From assembly GCA_031551875.1 (NCBI GenBank), contig JAVBNA010000039.1:1-19498 (forward strand): DNA of 19,498 nucleotides, read 5' to 3'. A program made the translations under genes and the position numbers. Source of the DNA: JAVBNA01 sp031551875. Its GTDB lineage: Bacteria > Bacillota > Clostridia > Oscillospirales > Acutalibacteraceae. Below are positions 14,911 to 19,498 of the stretch, piece by piece; the stretch's first letter is position 1, and every line of letters begins with the position of its first letter. The notes under the pieces are model-generated. The model worked only from the letters and a program-made list of their open reading frames with translations, ran no database searches and was not told the DNA's origin.

Positions 14911-16338
14911 ATGAAAAAATGCAGCTTGAAAAAGATTACACCTGTAAATGGTTTTGATTCGCAAAATCCGGACAACGCCATGCAAAACAACTACGCCTGG
15001 AGCATGGCAGAGTTGGATGGCTATATGTATATTGGAACCGGTCGAAATATTCCGTATTCCGCGATGGCAGGCTTAGGTGTTGAAATCCCTCCTGAGTTGA
15101 CTCCCAAAAATCCCTCGAATGACGCAGAAATCTGGAGATATCCCTTGTCTGGCATTCACAAGAAGTGGGAACAGGTGTACAAAGCGCCAGGGATCATGGG
15201 ATTTCGCGATGTGATCTCCTATACATCCGATCATGGTGTCACGGCGCTTTACTTTGCCGCATTCGGCGTCAATAAGACCAATCCTATATTGATGACAGTC
15301 AATGGCCGGGATTTTACTGAAATCAGCGGGGGCATTCCCGCCGGCTACAGTACGCGCGCCATGGCGATTCATGGCGGCAAACTCTACACCGGCGCGACAA
15401 ACGCGATAGATTTCAGTCCCGACTCCTATCTGTTTGTAACGGAGAACCCGGAGAAGGGATGGAGGAAAGTTGACTTTGAAGCCGGTCAATTTCCGACCGG
15501 TGAAGTCGTATCCATGATCAGCTTTAACGGATACTTGTATATTGGCACCTCTCCCGCCGGCGGTTTTGAGGTTTGGAAGAGCGCCGATCCGGAAAAAGGC
15601 GAATGGCAGCTTGTGGTGGATCGGGGTGCCGGAGACGCGCTGAATGAGGTTCCAATGAGCATGGAGGTGTATAAAGGCCATCTCTATGTGGGCAGCGGAA
15701 TCTGGATTGGCCTTCAAAGTGTTGATCCGGACAAAACCATCGTGCCGCCCAAGGGGTATGATGTGATCCGGATAAACAAGTGTGATCATTGGGAGGTTGT
15801 TGTCGGCAGTAAGCCGATTGCACCGACGAAACCGACGACAGGCAAGCGGAATCGAACCTATACTCCATCAGGCTTTGGCAGTATTTTTAACTCGTACTGC
15901 TGGCAAATTTGCTCATACAAGGGTCGTCTCTTCATCGGCTCATGGGATTCGGCCGTTTTATGGAACAGCATTCTCAAAGGACTCCTCAGCAGCCTTGGTG
16001 AAGACAGCGAGGAGGATGATTTCAGCGCCGAAAGATTTTCACTGGGAGATATAATGAGCACGCTCTCAAAGCTGCACTTCGAAGTTAAGCCGGAATACAA
16101 CATCATTGAATGGATAAAAGCCCTCCGCACTTCGCTTCCTAAATATCCGAAAGAGTTTGGCTTTGATTTTTGGGAAACAGACGATGGAGAATGCTTCCGT
16201 ATGATTTCCAGGGATGGGCTTGAGAACCGTCACAATTATGGGCTTAGAACGCTGGTTGTGACCGACGATGGTGAGGAGCTGTTTATCGGAACAGCCAACC
16301 CATACCAGGGCTGCGAAGTTTGGAGGCTGAAAGAATAA
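14911..16338 (+). CDS. Predicted seven-bladed beta-propeller protein, function unknown
   Basis: The 475-aa product has no signal peptide or membrane segment, so it appears cytoplasmic. It holds seven degenerate repeats of a strand pattern close to (M/S).(F/Y).G.LYIGT...G.EVW...D...W..V. Visible copies begin at WSMAELDGYMYIGTG, DVISYTSDHGVTALYFAAFG, RAMAIHGGKLYTGAT, SMISFNGYLYIGTS, SMEVYKGHLYVGSG, ICSYKGRLFIGSW and LVVTDDGEELFIGTA. Seven repeats suggest a closed propeller. Blade six carries an insertion of about 70 residues (about 350-420), including an acidic run, EDSEEDD. I do not recognise a catalytic motif. The start is supported by AGGATAGG upstream, and a strong terminator follows. It could be a binding or scaffold protein, or a glycan-handling enzyme. 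Confidence 0.75.
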   Translation: MKKCSLKKITPVNGFDSQNPDNAMQNNYAWSMAELDGYMYIGTGRNIPYSAMAGLGVEIPPELTPKNPSNDAEIWRYPLSGIHKKWEQVYKAPGIMGFRDVISYTSDHGVTALYFAAFGVNKTNPILMTVNGRDFTEISGGIPAGYSTRAMAIHGGKLYTGATNAIDFSPDSYLFVTENPEKGWRKVDFEAGQFPTGEVVSMISFNGYLYIGTSPAGGFEVWKSADPEKGEWQLVVDRGAGDALNEVPMSMEVYKGHLYVGSGIWIGLQSVDPDKTIVPPKGYDVIRINKCDHWEVVVGSKPIAPTKPTTGKRNRTYTPSGFGSIFNSYCWQICSYKGRLFIGSWDSAVLWNSILKGLLSSLGEDSEEDDFSAERFSLGDIMSTLSKLHFEVKPEYNIIEWIKALRTSLPKYPKEFGFDFWETDDGECFRMISRDGLENRHNYGLRTLVVTDDGEELFIGTANPYQGCEVWRLKE

Positions 16339-16400
16339 CATTTTTTTCCTTTGCATTAAATAATTAATTTTATGAAACCACTTGTTGGTGAGTAAAAAAG

Positions 16401-16445
16401 CGAAACGGCTTGAATTTTTTAAAATTCAAGCCGTTTCGTTCTTCT
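16401..16445. terminator. Strong bidirectional terminator after the propeller gene
   Basis: A perfect 18-bp inverted repeat has arms 16401-16418 and 16421-16438, core CGAAACGGCTTGAATTTT. It is followed by TTCTTCTTT and preceded by AAAAAAG, so it can stop transcription in both directions. It begins about 60 nt after the stop codon. Confidence 0.9.
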
Positions 16446-16613
16446 TTCTGATTTCAAGCAGAATTCATTCAACGGGAAAGAGGGATCCGCTATGAAAACC
16501 TTGTAGTAAACAGTTGATTGTGCGAGTTGAAGGGCTAGATGCGAAGGAGGATTTTTACCGGTTTTACTCGGGATTGAAAAAATTATTTTTTATTTGTGCA
16601 ATAATTTTAAGGG

Positions 16614-16634
16614 TTCACGCATTAATTGTGTGAA
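16614..16634. promoter_or_regulatory. Imperfect palindrome, possible operator, upstream of the sigma-factor operon
   Basis: TTCAC (16614-16618) and GTGAA (16630-16634) are the outer arms of a 21-bp imperfect palindrome (8 of 10 positions pair), preceded by AT-rich DNA. It lies about 200 nt before the first gene of the operon. The rest of 16446-16837 shows no gene I can support and no clear sigma-A promoter; an ECF-type promoter could lie there. Confidence 0.3.
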
Positions 16635-16837
16635 TGCATTTAAAGGGATGTGGACACGAGAACGGTTTTGCATCTTTTCTGCGGATTTTGTGCCTTTTTT
16701 CTTGTCATCCTCACCGAGCGACAGTCCGCTTTCGTCCTCCATACAAGAAAATGCATGAAAATACACTCGAAATTCTACAAGACAACCTCGCGTCCGCACC
16801 CCAAAGCAACAACAGAAAAGAAAGGTAGGTTTTAAAA

Positions 16838-17485
16838 ATGAAAAAGATGATATCTTATGTTCTGGCGCTGAGCATCCTTCTTGGGGTGGCGGTCTTTTGC
16901 GTGCCCGCAACGGCGCAGGCGGCGTCTTCCAACAAGCCGGTTATTGCCCGGATCGAATATGAGGGCGGCGGCAAAGTAGAAGTGGATTTTAAGAGCCGGG
17001 TATCCTATAATAGTGTTAAAGTGTCGGTAAAGGATTCTGGAGGAAAAGCCTACAGCGCGAAAATTCTGGAGCGGGATAGTGATGAACTGGATTTCAAAAT
17101 CAACAGCGTCCAAAGCGGAAAAACCTATACGTTTACCATTTCCGGCATCAAACGGTCAGGCACTTCTGGCTATACGAGCGTCTCAGGCTCGGTCAAGGTT
17201 CCCTCTGCCGCAAAGATAACTATTGGAGAGGTTGAGTATGATGCGGAAGACCGGGAGCTGTCGGTGGAGTTTGCCCATCGCGTCCATTACAAGAATACAA
17301 AAGTGACAATTAAGGACAGCTCAGGAAAAAGTTATTCGGTAAGAATCAGAGAGAAAGAGAACGACGAGATGGAGCTCTATGCCAGCGGCCTGAAACGGGG
17401 GAAACGCTATACCCTGACGATCAGCGGCATCAAATGTCAAAGCGTCTCCACTTATACAAGTGTTTCGAAAGCCTTCACGGCATAA
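16838..17485 (+). CDS. Secreted protein with two tandem Ig-like repeats, function unknown
   Basis: The 215-aa product has a clear signal peptide (MKKMISYVLALSILLGVAV, likely cut after AQA). The mature part is two copies of a repeat of about 88 residues, at about 34-122 and 126-214. The copies align along their length: VSYNSVKVSVKDSGGKAYSAKI with VHYKNTKVTIKDSSGKSYSVRI, and GKTYTFTISGIK with GKRYTLTISGIK, then YTSVS in both. The alternating strand pattern and the TYTFTISGI ending suggest an Ig/fibronectin-like beta-sandwich. No catalytic motif, wall anchor or membrane segment is visible. The ribosome site AAAGGTAGG precedes the ATG. Only 27 nt separate it from the sigma-factor gene and no terminator lies between them, so the two are probably co-transcribed. 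A role as partner or output of the sigma system is inference. Confidence 0.78.
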   Translation: MKKMISYVLALSILLGVAVFCVPATAQAASSNKPVIARIEYEGGGKVEVDFKSRVSYNSVKVSVKDSGGKAYSAKILERDSDELDFKINSVQSGKTYTFTISGIKRSGTSGYTSVSGSVKVPSAAKITIGEVEYDAEDRELSVEFAHRVHYKNTKVTIKDSSGKSYSVRIREKENDEMELYASGLKRGKRYTLTISGIKCQSVSTYTSVSKAFTA

Positions 17486-17512
17486 AGAAATCCGGAGAAC
17501 AGGAGAACGGAC

Positions 17513-18094
17513 ATGTATAATGAAAGCCTGGCAGCAGTTAAGACAGCTGGTCCTGCGCTGTCCGGTCTGTCTCAGGAGGCCTGCATAGAAAAAATGGCGC
17601 AGGGCGACAAAGAGGCGTTGCGGGCGCTCTATGAGCAGACAAAAAGTGCAGTGTATGGTTTTGCCCTGTCCATACTCAAAAATCCGTGCGACGCAGAGGA
17701 TGTCTTACAGGAAACCTTCATCAAGGCCTATACATCGGCGCACGCCTATCAGCCGAGGGGAAAACCGATGGCGTGGATTTTGACCATCACGCGCAATCTG
17801 GCGCTGATGAAAATGCGGCAGGAAAGGAAACGGGCGGGCGTTCCCTGGGAGGATTGTGAGCGCATTCTGGGCGATTCCCCGGCGGTGACCAGGGATGACA
17901 TGCTTGTGTTGCGGGCGGCCATAGGCACGCTTTCGGATACAGAACTTCAGGTTGTTATGCTGCACACGGTTTCGGGTTTTAAGCATCGCGAGATTGCAGC
18001 GCTTTTGGGTTGCCCGATCTCCACGGTTCTGTCCAAACACAGTCGAGCCCTCCAAAAACTCAAAGCACAGCTTGCACAGGAGGAATCCTTATGA
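17513..18094 (+). CDS. ECF-type RNA polymerase sigma factor
   Basis: This 193-aa protein has the two conserved sigma regions of the extracytoplasmic-function group. Region 2 is at about 40-105 (YGFALSILKNPCDAEDVLQETFIKAY, then AWILTITRNLALMKMRQERKR), and region 4 at about 140-187 (LQVVMLHTVSGFKHREIAALLGCPISTVLSKHSRALQKLKAQL, a helix-turn-helix for the -35 element). There is no region 1 or 3. AGGAGA precedes the ATG. The stop overlaps the start of the anti-sigma gene (ATGA at 18091-18094), which indicates translational coupling and tight stoichiometry. Target promoters cannot be deduced from this window. SigI proper has a different C-terminal domain, so this is better called ECF. Confidence 0.92.
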   Translation: MYNESLAAVKTAGPALSGLSQEACIEKMAQGDKEALRALYEQTKSAVYGFALSILKNPCDAEDVLQETFIKAYTSAHAYQPRGKPMAWILTITRNLALMKMRQERKRAGVPWEDCERILGDSPAVTRDDMLVLRAAIGTLSDTELQVVMLHTVSGFKHREIAALLGCPISTVLSKHSRALQKLKAQLAQEESL

Positions 18095-19302
18095 AAAAAA
18101 GTGAACTTTATGGAAAAATCAATACAGCGGTTGCTCATGCGACACCGGACGTCTTTGACGCAGTTCTCGCTGAATGTGAAAAAGCAGCGCTTCCGGCGCT
18201 GCTCCCAGCCGCCGCTCCCAGTAAAAAGAGCACCCTCTCCTTTCGCGTGTTGAGTGCTGCCGCTGCCGCCGTTGTCCTGATCACGGGCGGGCTTTTCGGA
18301 GCCAATCTGGCCGCTGCGCAGAGGGTGGAAAGTGTGGTCACCCTAGACGTCAATCCGAGCATTCAGATGGATGTCAACCGGTCCGAAAAGGTGCTTTCGG
18401 CACACGCTGTCAACCAGGACGGACAACAGATTCTGGACGGAATGGATTTGCGCGGCGCAAGCCTGGAGGTTGCCGTCAACGCGCTGATCGGTTCCATGGT
18501 CAAGCAGGGTTATCTGGATGAATTCAAGAACTCGGTTCTGCTGACCGTGCAGGACAAGGACGACGCGCGCAGCGCCCAACTCAAGCAGCGGCTCTCCGAT
18601 TCGATCAGCGGGCTGCTTCAGGCCAGCCATTTGGACGGCGCTGTGCTCAGTCAAAGCACGACTGGAGACACTGCCCTCCAGGAGATGGCCCGAACCTATG
18701 GAATTTCCGAGGGGAAAGCCGCGCTGATTCAGGAGATTATGCAGGGAAACACTCTGGCAAAGGCCGAGGAGTTGGCCGTTCTTTCGGTCAACGATCTCAA
18801 CCTCTTGCTGACATCAAAAAAGACCCCCACGCCGGACATTGCCTCCACCGGCTCGGCCAGTGACAAGTCCTATATTGGCAAAGAACAGGCAAAGACCCTC
18901 GCGCTGGAACAGGCGGGTGTGCAGGAGGCAGACGTGACAGGTGTGGAAATTGAGATGGACTGCGACGACGGGATCATGGTATATGAAGTGGAGTTTATCG
19001 CACACGGCATCGAGTACGATTTTGAAATCAATGCGACCGACGGCAGCCTGAACGGCAACACGCCGGCAGATGCAGACGGCACCCAGCCTTCCTCCGCAGA
19101 TTCGTATATCGGCACCGCCCGTGCGCGGGAAATTGTACTCGAGCATGCAGAACTTCCCGCCGACAGCGCAATTGTCATGGAAATTGAGCTGGAAAACAAC
19201 ATGTACGAAATTTCCTTTGACCGCGGCGGCCGGGAATACGAATACTGGGTCAATGCCGTCACAGGGGAAATCGTGCGGTGGGAGTCAGAGCGGGAAAATT
19301 AA
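18091..19302 (+). CDS. RsgI-like transmembrane anti-sigma factor with two PepSY-like domains
   Basis: The 403-aa product begins at 18091, overlapping the sigma stop codon, with AGGAGGA 6 nt upstream. Order by residue: a short cytoplasmic region (1-50) expected to bind the sigma factor; one transmembrane segment (about 52-75, VLSAAAAAVVLITGGLFGANLAAA); the RsgI middle domain (about 78-235) with VVTLDVNPSIQMDVNR, in which N88-P89 matches the autoproteolysis site reported for Clostridium thermocellum RsgI proteins; a linker; then two PepSY-like domains, about 267-325 and 340-400, each beginning YIG and ending in a pattern like YDFEINATDGSL / YEYWVNAVTGEI. In this family the extracellular part controls release of the sigma factor. 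Carbohydrate-binding modules are common at that position; here PepSY takes their place, so the signal is uncertain. Confidence 0.88.
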   Translation: MKKSELYGKINTAVAHATPDVFDAVLAECEKAALPALLPAAAPSKKSTLSFRVLSAAAAAVVLITGGLFGANLAAAQRVESVVTLDVNPSIQMDVNRSEKVLSAHAVNQDGQQILDGMDLRGASLEVAVNALIGSMVKQGYLDEFKNSVLLTVQDKDDARSAQLKQRLSDSISGLLQASHLDGAVLSQSTTGDTALQEMARTYGISEGKAALIQEIMQGNTLAKAEELAVLSVNDLNLLLTSKKTPTPDIASTGSASDKSYIGKEQAKTLALEQAGVQEADVTGVEIEMDCDDGIMVYEVEFIAHGIEYDFEINATDGSLNGNTPADADGTQPSSADSYIGTARAREIVLEHAELPADSAIVMEIELENNMYEISFDRGGREYEYWVNAVTGEIVRWESEREN

Positions 19303-19357
19303 TATGAATTCAGTATCTTGAAATACAAAACTACTAACAGAAAGAATCCTTATGAAT

Positions 19358-19376
19358 TAGACAGCGTCTACACAAG
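19358..19376. mobile_element. Probable edge of an IS5-family insertion sequence
   Basis: TAGACAGCGTCTA (19358-19370), an interrupted palindrome, lies directly next to the stop codon of a transposase fragment. This is where the terminal inverted repeat of an IS5-type element would be expected. The other end is outside the window, so the boundary and target duplication cannot be confirmed. Confidence 0.35.
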
Positions 19377-19498
19377 TTAAGCAATAATCCTTAACCAAAG
19401 CACAATAGCCGCTAGATTCACAGCTCCGAGGAAAGCGAGCAGCGTCTTCGCGTACCGTGTAGCCACACCGCGCCACCTCTTTAGCTTGAGGAACGCAT
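19377..19498 (-). CDS. C-terminal end of an IS5-family transposase (partial)
   Basis: The last 40 codons of a minus-strand gene enter from the right edge: KRWRGVATRYAKTLLAFLGAV followed by NLAAIVLWLRIIA and a stop (TTA at 19377-19379). The R-[WY]-x-R-[IV]-A-T-R-Y-[AD]-K pattern and the LGAV.LA....WL ending are typical of IS5-group DDE transposases, often the second frame of a two-frame gene. The catalytic residues lie outside the window, so whether the element is intact is unknown. The gene runs toward the anti-sigma gene, 74 nt away, with no clear terminator between. Confidence 0.8.
   Translation of the reverse strand, partial: AFLKLKRWRGVATRYAKTLLAFLGAVNLAAIVLWLRIIA

Noticed and set aside
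16496..16630. Open frame containing VRVEGLDAKEDFYRFYSGLKK in the intergenic region before the sigma operon
   Set aside because: It has no start codon with a ribosome site and turns hydrophobic at once in an AT-rich tract; it is more likely to be noncoding.
16634..16835. Two overlapping short frames just before the secreted repeat protein
   Set aside because: Neither has a ribosome site; they end at the ribosome site of the real gene and look like leader sequence.
1..19498. CRISPR array, prophage genes, toxin-antitoxin pair or replication origin
   Set aside because: I looked for regularly spaced direct repeats, phage structural genes, small overlapping toxin-antitoxin genes and DnaA-box clusters and saw none.

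Overview
The window reads as chromosomal DNA of an anaerobic, polysaccharide-degrading Firmicute, most likely a Clostridia member related to the Oscillospiraceae/Ruminococcaceae. Reasons: strong AGGAGG ribosome sites, TTGACA/TATAAT promoters, secreted multimodular glycoside hydrolases ending in type I dockerins, a Smr-less MutS2-like ATPase, a copper-amine-oxidase N-terminal (stalk-type) domain on a secreted protein, and a sigma factor paired with an RsgI-type anti-sigma factor. Species cannot be fixed from the sequence alone.

Layout, left to right. (1) 293-4369 (+): a secreted family 3 glycoside hydrolase with two InlB-type repeats, chitobiase-C-like modules, the GH3 core, a cohesin-like module and a dockerin. 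(2) 4474-6402 (-): a MutS2-like ATPase without the Smr nuclease domain, preceded by a structured leader of about 270 nt that contains an intrinsic terminator. (3) 6745-7185 (+): a YaiI/YqxD (DUF188) protein whose promoter interlocks with the divergent promoter of the mutS-like leader. (4) 7279-11748 (-): a secreted LacZ-type GH2 enzyme with Big_2, cohesin-like and dockerin modules. Its 3' end, including untranslated sequence and terminator hairpin, closely matches that of the GH3 gene. (5) 12245-12448 (-): a small conserved-looking hypothetical protein. (6) 12598-12674 (+): tRNA-Val(CAC) with its own promoter and terminator. (7) 12951-14462 (+): a secreted MglB-type sugar-binding protein fused behind a copper-amine-oxidase N-terminal domain, with no lipobox and no transporter genes nearby. 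(8) 14911-16338 (+): a cytoplasmic-looking predicted seven-bladed beta-propeller of unknown function. (9) 16838-19302 (+): a probable three-gene operon of a secreted two-repeat protein, an ECF sigma factor and an RsgI-like transmembrane anti-sigma factor with two PepSY-like domains. (10) 19377-19498 (-): the C-terminal end of an IS5-family transposase that runs off the window.

How it may fit together (inference): the two exoenzymes can in principle associate through cohesin and dockerin modules on the same chain. The MglB-like protein could capture or sense a released hexose. The RsgI-like anti-sigma factor belongs to the type used in Clostridia for sensing extracellular polysaccharide. The sequence does not prove that these loci are one pathway. 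The clearest candidates for something undescribed are the leader RNA upstream of the mutS-like gene, the duplicated cohesin-dockerin-terminator cassette, the secreted stalk-MglB fusion, and the secreted-repeat/ECF/RsgI-PepSY operon.
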